A stretch of 64,000 nt of DNA from Methylobacterium phyllostachyos (lineage in GTDB: Bacteria; Pseudomonadota; Alphaproteobacteria; Rhizobiales; Beijerinckiaceae), in NCBI RefSeq assembly GCF_900103445.1, contig NZ_FNHS01000014.1, forward strand, positions 124,001-188,000. The letters are read 5' to 3'. Shown here piece after piece: positions 47,323 to 57,554 of this stretch; within the stretch, counting starts at the first letter, position 1; each line of letters begins with the position of its first letter. Below the pieces are notes generated by a model. It ran no database searches, was not told the DNA's origin, and saw only the letters and a list, made by a program, of their open reading frames with translations. The translations under genes and the position numbers were made by a program.

Positions 47323-47712
47323 CTACTTTTTTTCCATAACGCACTGGAGAGGATGTTGGTGTTTGCGCGCGAAGTCCATGACCTGCGTCACCTTGGTCTC
47401 CGCCACCTCGTAGGTGAAGACCCCGCACTCGCCGACGCCGTTCTGATGCACGTGCATCATGATCTGGTAGGCGTCCTCGTGGCTCTTGTTGAAGAACCGC
47501 TCGACCACCAGCACAACGAATTCCATCGGCGTGTAGTCGTCGTTCAGGAGCAGGACCCGGTAGAGGCTCGGCCGCTTGGTGCGGGGCTTGGTGCGGGTGA
47601 TGATCGCCGTGTTGGACCGGTCGTCGCCGCCCGGCGCGCGCGAACCGGAGGCCGTGACCGGCCGCGCACTCCCCATCGAACCTGCGGTGCCCTGTTGGGG
47701 GACCTGTATCAT
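47323..47712 (-). CDS. clpS: Clp protease adaptor ClpS
   Basis: A 129-residue adaptor that delivers N-degron substrates to ClpAP. The core begins YRVLLLNDDYTPMEFVV and includes the conserved HVHQNGVGECGVFTYEVAETK. The start at 47712 (MIQVPQQGT) gives a flexible N-terminal extension of about 45 residues; 47676 is an alternative. The gene ends in a seven-A run before TAG. It precedes clpA as usual. Confidence 0.93.
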   Translation of the reverse strand: MIQVPQQGTAGSMGSARPVTASGSRAPGGDDRSNTAIITRTKPRTKRPSLYRVLLLNDDYTPMEFVVLVVERFFNKSHEDAYQIMMHVHQNGVGECGVFTYEVAETKVTQVMDFARKHQHPLQCVMEKK

Positions 47713-47902
47713 GTGCGTCGAACCGATCCCTCGATTGGAGCGGGCGCCGCCGATCCTGGCGGGCGCAGCTGTCCTGGCCCTGCCCGGAGCAACGCGCGGC
47801 TCCGCTCCCGTTAATCTACAGACGGTGAGCCGACTTCGCCAGACGCCTGCGCGCACTTGTCCGTCCTGCTGAGCTTGCGTCTGGCGCACGGCCACCGCCC
47901 CG

Positions 47903-48235
47903 CTAATGCGCCCGGGAGGGACTCGGTGCCGACGGCGCCCGCAGAAGTTCCGTGGTGAGCGTCGCGATCCGGTCGGCGGTCAACACCGAGCGCGCGGCCC
48001 AGCGTTCCGCGGTGCGTTGGAGATAGGCGGACTGAACAGCCAGGATCGCGGCCGGATTGCGGGACGTCGCGAGCGCCTGGGCCGTGGCCGCGAGGTCGTC
48101 GAGGCCCTGCTTGAAAGAATCGGCCCACTCGATCCCGAGGGTCTGGGCAGCCCGTCCGGCGACCCCGAGCCGCCGCCACGACGTGCCGAAGCCGGCCGGG
48201 TACGGGAAAGGCGAAGGAGCGTCGCGTGTCAGCAT
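47903..48235 (-). CDS. Phasin family protein
   Basis: A 110-residue helical protein with a phasin-like layout: a Pro-rich start, then amphipathic helices (ADSFKQGLDDLAATAQALATSRNPAAILAVQSAYLQRTAERWAAR region). Phasins coat polyhydroxybutyrate granules or bind membranes; Methylobacterium species store this polymer. The call rests on the helix pattern, not a strict motif. It diverges from the carboxypeptidase gene. Confidence 0.65.
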   Translation of the reverse strand: MLTRDAPSPFPYPAGFGTSWRRLGVAGRAAQTLGIEWADSFKQGLDDLAATAQALATSRNPAAILAVQSAYLQRTAERWAARSVLTADRIATLTTELLRAPSAPSPSRAH

Positions 48236-48533
48236 GGCCGAACTCCCGGCCGCCGCCGACCGGTCAGGCCCGGGCGGCAGTATCGGATCCGGGGCAGACT
48301 GTGTGCGCCGCGTCGGGAAGCGTCAAGCGGCGGTACGGAAAGAGCGCGGTTGCGCTGCCCCGATCAACCATCAGCAGAAACGCCACAATCCGATACGCGC
48401 GGCGATCGCATTAACGGGCCTGTAACTGCACTTGCCTAACTCTCCGATGATGCAGCGGGGCCACGCGACCGGCTCCGCTCCGCTCAAAAGGACACGACCG
48501 GCGCGTGCCGGTCTCGCGAGGCAATCAGGCGTG

Positions 48534-50012
48534 ATGCGTAGCGTAGTAGGCCGCTCCCGGACGATTCCCGCGCTGCCGGCCGCCATCCTGGCCGCGGCGG
48601 TTCTTTCCACTCTCGCCTCCCCGGCCGATGCACGGCGCGGGCGGCACCACCACGACGCCCGCGCGGCCGGCGGCGGCTACAACCCGCCCTACGCCGCCAT
48701 GGTGGTCGACGTGAAGAGCGGCAAGACCCTGCACGCGGTCAACGAGGATGCGCTCCGCCATCCCGCCTCGATCACCAAGGTGATGACCCTCTACCTGCTG
48801 TTCGAGCAGATGGAGCGCGGCAAGTTCGCCCTCGACTCTGAGCTGACCATCTCGGCCCACGCCGCCGCCCAGGCGCCGTCCAAGCTCGGCCTGCGCCCCG
48901 GCCAGACCATCTCGGTCGAGGACGCCATCAAGGCGATCGTGACCAAGTCGGCCAACGACGTGGCCTGCGCCATCGGCGAGAACATCGCGGGCTCCGAGGA
49001 GCGCTTCGCCCAGATGATGACCGCCAAGGCCCATGCCCTCGGCATGAGCCGGACGCACTACGCCAACGCCTCGGGCCTGCCCGATCCCGACCAGCTCACC
49101 ACGGCCCGCGACCTGACCGTACTAGCCCGGGCGATCCAGGACCGTTTCCCGCATTATTACCGCTACTTCCAGACCCGCTCCTTCGCGTTCCGCGGCCGGG
49201 TGATCGGCAACCACAATCATCTGCTGGGCAATGTCCAGGGCGTGGACGGGATCAAGACCGGCTACACCCGGGATTCCGGCTTCAACCTGATGACCGCCGC
49301 CAAGTCGGAGGGGCGCCAGATCGTGGCGATCGTGCTCGGCGGCAAGTCGGGCGCGAGCCGCGACCGGATCATGGTCGATCTCGTCCGCTCCAGCTTGCCC
49401 CGGGCTTATGCCGGCGCCCGGATCGCACCGCCCGTCACCGAGGTCGCCGAGCGCGCCCGGCCCGCGGTCGTCGCCGACGCGGTCTCGCGGACCCGCACGC
49501 AGGTCGCCTCGGCGGATGACGACGATGTCGAGACCACCGGCACCACCGGTGAGCCCCTCGATCTCTCGCCCAAGGGCACCACCACGACACCCGGCGGCAC
49601 GTGGAAGGTGGGACCGCAGGGCATTCCGAAGGCCGCTCAGGCCTATGCCGGCGCGACCAGCGGCGCCCAGGCGCCCTTCCCCGGTGCCAGCAAGTCGACG
49701 GCCCGCGTGGCCTCGGTCGAGCGCGACGAGCCGCCGAAGGCAGTGTCGGGCGCCCGCGTCGTGCCGACCGCCTGGGTAATCCAGCTCGGCGCCATGGACG
49801 ACGAGACCAAGGCCCGCTCGATGCTCTCGGAGGCCCGCGCCAAGGTCGGTGGCAGCCTGTCGAAGGCCGCCCCCTACACGGTCAAGGTCGAGCACGGCGG
49901 CACGACCCTGTTCCGCGCCCGGTTCTCGGGCTTCGCTGAGCAGGATTCCGCCCAGGAGGCCTGCTCGGCCCTGAAGCGCAGCGGCTTCAGCTGCTTCGCA
50001 ACGCGGAGCTGA
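48534..50012 (+). CDS. D-alanyl-D-alanine carboxypeptidase with SPOR domain
   Basis: A 492-residue low-molecular-mass penicillin-binding protein. A signal peptide (IPALPAAILAAAVLSTLASPADA) is followed by the serine peptidase S11 domain with SITK, SAN and KTG motifs. A Thr/Pro/Ala-rich linker then leads to a C-terminal SPOR domain (about residues 405-492, starting VIQLGAMDDETKA) that binds denuded septal glycan. It trims the terminal D-Ala of stem peptides, probably at the division site. The start at 48534 fits the signal peptide; the frame is open further upstream. Confidence 0.93.
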   Translation: MRSVVGRSRTIPALPAAILAAAVLSTLASPADARRGRHHHDARAAGGGYNPPYAAMVVDVKSGKTLHAVNEDALRHPASITKVMTLYLLFEQMERGKFALDSELTISAHAAAQAPSKLGLRPGQTISVEDAIKAIVTKSANDVACAIGENIAGSEERFAQMMTAKAHALGMSRTHYANASGLPDPDQLTTARDLTVLARAIQDRFPHYYRYFQTRSFAFRGRVIGNHNHLLGNVQGVDGIKTGYTRDSGFNLMTAAKSEGRQIVAIVLGGKSGASRDRIMVDLVRSSLPRAYAGARIAPPVTEVAERARPAVVADAVSRTRTQVASADDDDVETTGTTGEPLDLSPKGTTTTPGGTWKVGPQGIPKAAQAYAGATSGAQAPFPGASKSTARVASVERDEPPKAVSGARVVPTAWVIQLGAMDDETKARSMLSEARAKVGGSLSKAAPYTVKVEHGGTTLFRARFSGFAEQDSAQEACSALKRSGFSCFATRS

Positions 50013-50115
50013 ACGATCAGGACCCGCTGGCGCCCGTCGCGCCGGCAGGACAGGCCGCGGCGCTGTTCCGCCGCGGCCGAGGCATCCTTCATCCCCTGAC
50101 AACGCGCGTGGAGTA

Positions 50116-50916
50116 TCAGCGATGTCGGTTCAGAAGCCTGTCCCGGGCGGCGTTGACGCGCGCCGCACCCTCGGCGCTTCCCCCCTGGTCGGGGTGGGCG
50201 CGCTTCATCAGAGACCGGTGGGCCGTCCGGATCTGCTCAGCGGACGCCCCGCGCTGAAGCCCCAGGATTTGGTACGCCTCCTCCTGCGTCAGCGCCCCTG
50301 GGTTCGACGCACTGCGCGGCCCCGGGTTGCGATCTCGCTCAGCGTCTACACGCCAGCCGGGCGCCCGGCGGTCGAGATACGGCTCTAGCAGCGCCACGCC
50401 CATCGGGTCGCGCACGCGGCAGAGCCGGAGCAGCCCGATGACGGCCTCGTTCGGCATGCTATCGATCCAGGCGCCGGCCAAGGGGCCCGCGGTCACGCGG
50501 CCGGTGCGCAGGCTGCCATCCTGACGCAGATGCGCCTCGATCAGCGTCGTGCGGAAGCGGCGATCCTGGGTCTCGTAGGAATCCTGCGGCGCCGGGGGCG
50601 GCCCGGGATTCTGAGAGGTCCGGGGATTGTTTGAGGCGCCCGGCCGGATCATGCGGCGCAGGCGAGCCGTCATCGATTCCTGCCCCTCGATCATCCAGAC
50701 GCCGCTCAGACCCAGGAGCGCCGCCAGGATCAAGTTGCCGTGCAGCAGCAGGAAGCCGCCGGCTAGAAGCGACACCGCGCCGAGCGTGCGCGTTCCGCCC
50801 GTCACGGCGCCAATGCCCTGGCCGAGGGCGCGCCTGAGGCGCCGGCCCAGGCCGTTGCCGTTCTTGGACAGCCACCAGAGCGTAAGGCAAACGAGCAGGC
50901 CGGCGAACAGCGCCAT
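50116..50916 (-). CDS. Membrane J-domain protein
   Basis: A 266-residue protein. Two or three hydrophobic segments lie at the N-terminus (MALFAGLLVCLTLWWL; LGAVSLLAGGFLLLHGNLILAA region), then a soluble linker. A C-terminal J-domain follows (AYQILGLQRGASAEQIRTAH) with the diagnostic HPD in RAHPDQGG. Such DjlA/Tim14-like proteins recruit DnaK to the membrane. It starts two bases after a small secreted-protein gene, in an apparent operon with the DegP-like protease. The start at 50916 leads directly into the first span. Confidence 0.85.
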   Translation of the reverse strand: MALFAGLLVCLTLWWLSKNGNGLGRRLRRALGQGIGAVTGGTRTLGAVSLLAGGFLLLHGNLILAALLGLSGVWMIEGQESMTARLRRMIRPGASNNPRTSQNPGPPPAPQDSYETQDRRFRTTLIEAHLRQDGSLRTGRVTAGPLAGAWIDSMPNEAVIGLLRLCRVRDPMGVALLEPYLDRRAPGWRVDAERDRNPGPRSASNPGALTQEEAYQILGLQRGASAEQIRTAHRSLMKRAHPDQGGSAEGAARVNAARDRLLNRHR

Positions 50917-50918
50917 GC

Positions 50919-51160
50919 TCAGCGCCGCACGCCGTACTCGGCCGAGGCCCGGCCGCCGATCCGGACCGTCGTGCCGTCGCCCAGATCGTAGACCCCCTGC
51001 CGACGCGTCGGCGGCGTGCGTGGGGCATCTGTACAGCCGGGCTGCGGCGGCAGCCGCACGCCTTCGGGCAGGTTCTCCGGGCAGAGGCGTGCGCGCGACG
51101 GCTGCTCGGCGGCATGAGCCGCACTGGTCAGACCGATGAGGGCAAGTCCAAGCACGACTC

Positions 51161-51164
<4 letters not shown>
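50919..51164 (-). CDS. Small secreted protein
   Basis: An 81-residue product with a clear signal peptide (MRVVLGLALIGLTSAAHAA). The mature part has two cysteines (LCPENLPEG, QPGCTDAP) that could form a disulfide, and the C-terminus reads YDLGDGTTVRIGGR. The family is not recognised. Its start overlaps the protease stop by four bases and its end abuts the J-domain gene, so all three are probably one operon. Confidence 0.7.
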
Positions 51165-52294
<1,130 letters not shown>

Positions 52295-52469
52295 GGGACT
52301 ATCTCCAGGAGGGGCGCGGGGAGGCCCGTCGGGCACGGGTCTTAAGTGCGCGTTCAGGATCGGGGCGTCAACACAGAGGCGCGCCCCCGTCGCCGTGCAC
52401 CAAACGTGTTCTGGCGCACGGCGGCGGTCGGTGCAGACTGGCTAACGGAATGGTCATCATTCGGACGCC

Positions 52470-52745
52470 TTAATTCTCGCAAGTCCTCGGTAGTCTGTAC
52501 GCGCTCAATACGGATTGGGAACACGCGACCGCTGCGTCCATCGTACTCATGCGGGGGGCGCTGGTTTCGGAAACCGCCCGAATTGATCGCAAAGCCGCCG
52601 CAGAGATGCTTGCTTTGACGCCCAGACCGACGATCCCCGCCGAGGCCCGGCTCCCGCTGGCGGCGGGTATCTGAACGGTCACAAACGGTTCGGAAGGACG
52701 AGTACCCATGGAAACCGAAGCTCTGGAACGGCCCGCTGATCTCAC
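52470..52745 (-). other. Candidate small ORF related to the one at 35467-35733
   Basis: The 413-base gap from 52295 to 52707 contains no recognisable gene. A 91-codon minus-strand frame crosses it and shares GVKASISxAxL with the frame at 35467-35733. A plus-strand reading (DRKAAAEMLALTPRP) also exists. The frame overlaps the start of the plus-strand gene at 52708 by 38 bases, which argues against it being expressed as written. Confidence 0.22.
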
Positions 52746-52923
52746 GATCTGGCGTACGGCCCCGGCCAGCGCCCCGCTGGCGCAGCCCGAGCGTTACGAG
52801 ACCCTGCGCGAGGCGATCCAGGCCGCGGCCGGCGCGCTCAGCGACCCAGCCAAGCAGCCCTGGATCATCACGGAGGAAGGCGAGATCCTGTCGCCGAATT
52901 GGATCCGCACCTACCTCAACTGA
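52708..52923 (+). CDS. Small hypothetical protein
   Basis: A 71-residue acidic protein (METEALERPADLTIW to SPNWIRTYLN) with a strong GGAAGGACGAG ribosome site, which supports translation. It has no membrane segment or recognised motif; the central part is helical and the C-terminus (WIITEEGEILSPNWI) looks like a small beta unit. It stands alone between the DegP-like and cyclase genes. Confidence 0.6.
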   Translation: METEALERPADLTIWRTAPASAPLAQPERYETLREAIQAAAGALSDPAKQPWIITEEGEILSPNWIRTYLN

Positions 52924-52981
52924 TGACATTGCGTCACCGATAGCGGGGATACCGGGGATAGGCGCGCGCCCTGCCCCGGCC

Positions 52982-54019
52982 TCACGCGGCACTGATACCC
53001 CCCGATGCGCGCCGCCGGATCGCCGCCACGGCCAGGGGCGCCTCCCGCCCGCGCAAGGTGTGAGCGCCGAGATCCTCCGTAATGAGGTCGGCTGGCAACG
53101 GCCCGATCTTGTCCAGCAGATCGGCCGAGACCAAAACGTGGACCCCCAGCGTCTTCGACAGGGCCTCCAGCCGCGCGGTCGTGTTCACCGTATCGCCGAA
53201 ATACGCGATCTTGTGCCGCTCCAGCCCGATCTCGGCGGTGACCACCGGACCGCAATGCAGCGCCGCCCGGAATTCCGGAACCTGCCCAAAGCGGTTCCGC
53301 CAGGATTCGGCTTCGGCAGCGAGCCGCGCTTCAAAATCGAACACGCACCGGAGGCAGGCGGCATCGCGTATGCCGCGCTCCACCGTCCAAGTCACCAGCG
53401 CCAGATCGCCGATGTAATCGTCGATGGAGCCCCGCGCCCGGGAGACCGGCAGCGCCAGGGCGTTGAACACCTGCCCGAGATAGGCCTGCGCCGCCCGGTC
53501 GCCGTGCTGGTCGGCGAAGCGCGTCGAGCCGGTTACGTCGAGGAACAGGAAGATCCGCTCCTCGCTGATCGGCCGGTGGTAGCGCCCGATCAGCAGGTTC
53601 GCGAACACGCCGGGGCCGATCAGGTCGCGGACGCGGAACACGAACACCACGACGGCCGAGATGGCGAGCGCGTAGAGCAGGCCGGTATCGGTCATCAGCA
53701 TCGCGTTCCGCTCGCTGTACATGAAGCGGAACAGGCGGTTGAGCACGGTGCTGGCGAGCGCGTTCCCGGCCACGATCAACGCGACATAGAGCGCCACGGT
53801 GGCGAGCAGGAACAGGGGCGTCGCGAGGCCGCGGATCCGCTCCCGCAGGGCTGGGACCAGCAGCCGGCGCTCGTACAGCATGATCGGCGTGCCGATGATC
53901 GCCCCGCGGATCGCCGCGCCGGTCAGGGGGCCGACATCGAACAGCGCCCCGTAGAGCAGGCCCGCGAGCGCTCCGAGCGCGGGTGCGACGAGAACGAACC
54001 AGAGCGGCCGGAACCCCAT
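52982..54019 (-). CDS. Membrane class III adenylate/guanylate cyclase
   Basis: A 345-residue protein with about four to five membrane segments in residues 1-130 and a class III cyclase catalytic domain from about 155. Metal-binding Asp161 lies in FLFLDVTGSTRF and Asp205 in DDYIGDLALV; the GDTVNTTARLEAL substrate loop follows. It makes a cyclic nucleotide, most likely cAMP. It starts 23 bases after egtD, so it may be co-transcribed with the ergothioneine genes. The signal it senses is unknown. Confidence 0.85.
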   Translation of the reverse strand: MGFRPLWFVLVAPALGALAGLLYGALFDVGPLTGAAIRGAIIGTPIMLYERRLLVPALRERIRGLATPLFLLATVALYVALIVAGNALASTVLNRLFRFMYSERNAMLMTDTGLLYALAISAVVVFVFRVRDLIGPGVFANLLIGRYHRPISEERIFLFLDVTGSTRFADQHGDRAAQAYLGQVFNALALPVSRARGSIDDYIGDLALVTWTVERGIRDAACLRCVFDFEARLAAEAESWRNRFGQVPEFRAALHCGPVVTAEIGLERHKIAYFGDTVNTTARLEALSKTLGVHVLVSADLLDKIGPLPADLITEDLGAHTLRGREAPLAVAAIRRRASGGISAA

Positions 54020-54042
54020 CGGCCCGGCCGCCGCCCCGATCC

Positions 54043-55002
54043 TCAATCCAGCCGCAGGGCGTGGACCGAGAACAGGCCGTCCGCGTCCGTCCAGACCTGG
54101 ATCCAGCGCCAGCCGGCGCGTTCGGCCAAAGCCCGGAAGGTCTCGACCGTATACTTGTAGCTGCTTTCCGTGTGGATCGTCTCGCCCGCCGCGAACGCGA
54201 ACGTGTCGGAGCCCACCGCCACGTCCTGGGCGTCCCGGGCGACGAGATGCATCTCGATCCGCGAGGCTTGGCGGTTGAACACCGCCCGGTGGGTGAACGC
54301 GCCGAGGTCGAAGCGGCCGGCGAGCTCGCGGTTGATCCGGGTGAGCAGGTTCATGTTGAACGCGGCCGTGACGCCGGCAGCGTCGTCGTAGGCGGTCTCC
54401 AGGGTCTTTGCGTCCTTCACGAGGTCGACGCCCACGATCATATGAGCGCCCGATCCCAGGATCCGGCCGAACCGCGCGAGCAGCGCTTCGGCCTCCTCCG
54501 GCTCGAAATTGCCGATGGTCGAGCCGGGGAAGAAGCCGGCCCGGGGCAGGCCCGCGAGGCTCTCGGGCAGGTCGAAATCCCGGGTGAAATCGGCCACCAC
54601 CGGCTCGACGCGCAAGTGGGGGAAGTCGGCGCTCAGCGTCTCGGCTTGCGCACATAAAAACTCGCCGGAGACGTCCACCGGCACGTAGGCGGCGAGCTTA
54701 TCGAGGTGCCGCAGCAGGCGGCGCAGCTTCACGGTCGAGCCGCTGCCGAACTCGACCAGGGCAGCGCCGGCCGGCAGCAGCGCGGCGATCTCCGGACCGC
54801 GCCCGTCCAGGATCCCGATCTCGGTGCGGGTCGGGTAATATTCCGGCAGCCGGGTAATCGCCTCGAACAGCTCCGAGCCGGCGGCGTCGTAGAAGTACTT
54901 TGGCGAGAGCGTCTTCTGCGGTCGGGAGAGACCCGCGCGCACGTCGTCGAGGAAGGCCGGGGCGACCGGCGTCGCGTCGGAGAAAGTCGGATTGATGGTC
55001 AA
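54043..55002 (-). CDS. egtD: L-histidine N-alpha-methyltransferase EgtD
   Basis: A 319-residue SAM enzyme that trimethylates histidine to hercynine, the first step in ergothioneine synthesis. Family features are LSPKYFYDAAGSELFEAI, YYPTRTEIGIL, the SAM site VEFGSGSTVKLRRLL, and PGSTIGNFEPEEA. The C-terminal SSYKYTVE region binds histidine. It follows egtB by 18 bases. Confidence 0.94.
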   Translation of the reverse strand: MTINPTFSDATPVAPAFLDDVRAGLSRPQKTLSPKYFYDAAGSELFEAITRLPEYYPTRTEIGILDGRGPEIAALLPAGAALVEFGSGSTVKLRRLLRHLDKLAAYVPVDVSGEFLCAQAETLSADFPHLRVEPVVADFTRDFDLPESLAGLPRAGFFPGSTIGNFEPEEAEALLARFGRILGSGAHMIVGVDLVKDAKTLETAYDDAAGVTAAFNMNLLTRINRELAGRFDLGAFTHRAVFNRQASRIEMHLVARDAQDVAVGSDTFAFAAGETIHTESSYKYTVETFRALAERAGWRWIQVWTDADGLFSVHALRLD

Positions 55003-55020
55003 GGTCGGCTCCCGGGCGCG

Positions 55021-56289
55021 TCAGGCGGCGTCGGCCAGACGCAGGCCCGTGAACTGCCAGCGCTGGTGCGGATAGAAGAAGTTGCGATACGGCAGCCGGG
55101 CATGGCCCTCGGGCGTCGCCACCGAGGAGCCGCGCAGCACGAACTGGTTGTTCATGAACTTGCCGTTGTACTCGCCGAGGGCACCCGGTAACGGCCGGTA
55201 GCCCGGATAGGCGACGTAGGCGCTGCGGGTCCATTGCCAGACGAGGCCGAAGGCGTCCGGCAGGCCGCCGTCCCGGGCCGCGACCTCCCACTCGAACTCG
55301 GTCGGCAGGAAGCGCCCGGCCCAGCGGGCATAGGCGTCGGCCTCGTAGTAGCTGACGTGGGTGACCGGCGCGTCGAGATCCACCGGGCGCTCGCCGGCGA
55401 GCGTCATGGTGGCCCAGCCGTCACTGGTCCGGCGCCAGTAGCCCGGCGCCTCCCAGCCCTCGGCCGGCCCGGCATACCAGCCGTCCGACAGCCACAGCTC
55501 GGGCTTGGCGTAGCCGTTATCCTCCATGAAGGCGAGCCACTGGCGGTTGGTCACCAGCGCCCGGTCGATCCGGCCGGGCTGGATCAGCGTCTCGTGGCGG
55601 GGCGATTCATTGTCGAAGGAAAAGCCCGGTCCCTCATGCCCAATCCAGGCGATGCCCCGGTCGAGCCGGGTCTGCCCGGACTGGGCCGCGGCCTTCGGGA
55701 AGCGCCAGTCCGGGTCGTAGGCCGGATTCAGCGGGTTCTGCGCGAAGGCGTGCAGGATGTCGGTGAGCAGCAGCTCCTGATGCTGCTGCTCGTGATAGAG
55801 CCCGATCTCCAGGATCGGCAGCACGCCCTCCAGGGCGCGCTCGGAGGCTTGGCCGAGTAACGCCTCGACCGCCCGGTCGATATGCGCCCGGTAGGCCGTG
55901 ACCTCGTCCATCGTCGGCCGGGTGATCATGCCGCGCTGAATGCGCGGCTGCCGGGGCCCGGCCGCCACGTAGTACGAGTTGAACAGGTAGTGCAGCCGCT
56001 CATCGTAGATGGCGTAGCCCGGCAGGTGCTCGCGCAGCAGGAACTGCTCGAAGAACCACGTCACATGCGCCCGGTGCCACTTGGTCGGGCTGGCATCGGC
56101 CATGGATTGGACCTGCTGATCCTCCGCGGAGAGCGGCGCCGCGCGGCGCTCGGTCTCGCCTCGGACCTGCCGGTAAGCCGCGATCCAGGCCGCCCGGTCG
56201 ATCGGACGGGCCGAGACCGGCGGCGGCGGGAACGCTGGCGCTCCGGCGTCACGGGTTTCGTCCGAGCGCAGTGCGGCTGTCGCTGCCAT
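55021..56289 (-). CDS. egtB: Hercynine oxygenase EgtB
   Basis: A 422-residue non-haem iron enzyme that couples sulfur to hercynine. The N-terminal DinB-like domain supplies the iron histidines (KWHRAHVTWFFE and LYHEQQHQELLL); the C-terminal FGE-sulfatase domain (TEFEWEVAARDG, GSSVATPEGHAR) completes the fold. With EgtD it forms the core of ergothioneine synthesis; no egtC or egtE homologue is next to them, so this may be the shorter route or the other genes lie elsewhere. Confidence 0.93.
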   Translation of the reverse strand: MAATAALRSDETRDAGAPAFPPPPVSARPIDRAAWIAAYRQVRGETERRAAPLSAEDQQVQSMADASPTKWHRAHVTWFFEQFLLREHLPGYAIYDERLHYLFNSYYVAAGPRQPRIQRGMITRPTMDEVTAYRAHIDRAVEALLGQASERALEGVLPILEIGLYHEQQHQELLLTDILHAFAQNPLNPAYDPDWRFPKAAAQSGQTRLDRGIAWIGHEGPGFSFDNESPRHETLIQPGRIDRALVTNRQWLAFMEDNGYAKPELWLSDGWYAGPAEGWEAPGYWRRTSDGWATMTLAGERPVDLDAPVTHVSYYEADAYARWAGRFLPTEFEWEVAARDGGLPDAFGLVWQWTRSAYVAYPGYRPLPGALGEYNGKFMNNQFVLRGSSVATPEGHARLPYRNFFYPHQRWQFTGLRLADAA

Positions 56290-56551
56290 GACGATCGTCC
56301 CTTATTCGAGCCCTATCGGGAAGCGTTTCCTCGCGCCCCGTCCGGCGCGCAGAAGATATGTCTTGGCCGTGGTCCGACAACCTCCACCGGGGCAGTCCGC
56401 CCGGCCGATGTCGATGGAGGTGTCTTCGCCGCCGCGCTGCCGCGGTTAACAGGGCGGGTTTGGGGATCGTGGGTCTTTCTCTCGCCGCAGTGAGCTTGCC
56501 TTAACCAGCGATGCCGATTCTCGGGACCCTCGCGAGGAGTCCGGACGTCAC

Positions 56552-57427
56552 ATGCGGATCGATCTGATGGCCGGGGCCAGCCTCTCTGCCGCGGCTCTGC
56601 GCAGCGCCGCCGAGCCGACCATTCTGGTGTTCGATTCCGGGCTCGGCGGGCTCACCGTGCTCGATGCCGTGCGGCGCGCCCGGCCGGATGCCCGCTACAT
56701 CTATGTCGGCGACGATGCTGCCTTTCCGTACGGCCGGCTCGGCGAGGCGGCCCTCGTCGCCAGGGTGCTGACGGTCATGGAGCGTCTGGTCGCGACGCAC
56801 CGGCCCGACCTCGTCGTCATTGCCTGCAACACGGCCTCGACCCTGGTGCTCCCCGCCCTGCGGCAGCGCTTCACCACCCCGTTCGTCGGTGTGGTGCCGC
56901 CGATCAAGCCGGCCGCCGAGGCGACACGCTCGCGCTTGGTCTCACTCCTCGCGACCCCCGGAACGGTGGCGCGTTCCTACACGCGCGACCTGATCGCGAC
57001 GTATGCCGGGGCCTGCACGGTGACGCTGGTCGGCTCGCGGAATCTTGCGGGCTATGCCGAGGCCGAACTCGCCGGCGTTCCCGTGGACGATGTCGCCCTC
57101 GCCGCTGAGATCGCCCCCTGCTTCGTGACCGAGGCGGACGGGCGACGCACCGATGTGGTCTGCCTCGCCTGCACGCACTATCCCCTGTTGCTGCCGCGCC
57201 TCGAACGGCTGGCCCCCTGGCCAGTGGCCTGGATCGATCCGGCGCCAGCCATTGCCCGGCGCGTCGTGCAATTGATCGGGCCGGTCCCGCGGGAGGCGGA
57301 CCAGCCCGGTTCCACGCACGGTGCTTTCACGTCCGGGACCTGCCTGACCGATCCCTTGCGTACAGCGCTGGCGGCCCGCGGCATCGGCGAGGTCGCCATC
57401 GAGGCGATTCCGCTGCCGCTGCAATAG
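56552..57427 (+). CDS. murI: Glutamate racemase MurI
   Basis: A 291-residue cofactor-independent racemase that supplies D-Glu for MurD. Catalytic cysteines lie in VVIACNTAST and VCLACTHYPLLLPRL, with substrate loops VFDSGLGGLTVL and GDDAAFPYG. It is divergent from egtB. The ATG at 56552 gives about 20 residues before the conserved core. Confidence 0.95.
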   Translation: MRIDLMAGASLSAAALRSAAEPTILVFDSGLGGLTVLDAVRRARPDARYIYVGDDAAFPYGRLGEAALVARVLTVMERLVATHRPDLVVIACNTASTLVLPALRQRFTTPFVGVVPPIKPAAEATRSRLVSLLATPGTVARSYTRDLIATYAGACTVTLVGSRNLAGYAEAELAGVPVDDVALAAEIAPCFVTEADGRRTDVVCLACTHYPLLLPRLERLAPWPVAWIDPAPAIARRVVQLIGPVPREADQPGSTHGAFTSGTCLTDPLRTALAARGIGEVAIEAIPLPLQ

Positions 57428-57460
57428 GCCGATACCGCTCAAAGCGGGGCTGGTGGCATC

Positions 57461-57511
57461 ACTGAAGACTGCATTCAGCCGCTTGCCAAACGGGCGAATG
57501 CAGTCTTTAGT
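57461..57511. repeat. 16-bp inverted repeat between murI and the Cache gene
   Basis: ACTGAAGACTGCATTC (57461-57476) faces GAATGCAGTCTTTAGT (57496-57511) across a 19-base loop, with only a G-U type mismatch. It lies 34 bases after murI. The AT content is higher than in the neighbouring genes. It could be a murI terminator or an operator for the next gene; no T-tract follows. Confidence 0.6.
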
Positions 57512-57554
57512 CATACCGATTCGGCGAAATGTGCTGCATTCGGGAGACGGCGCG

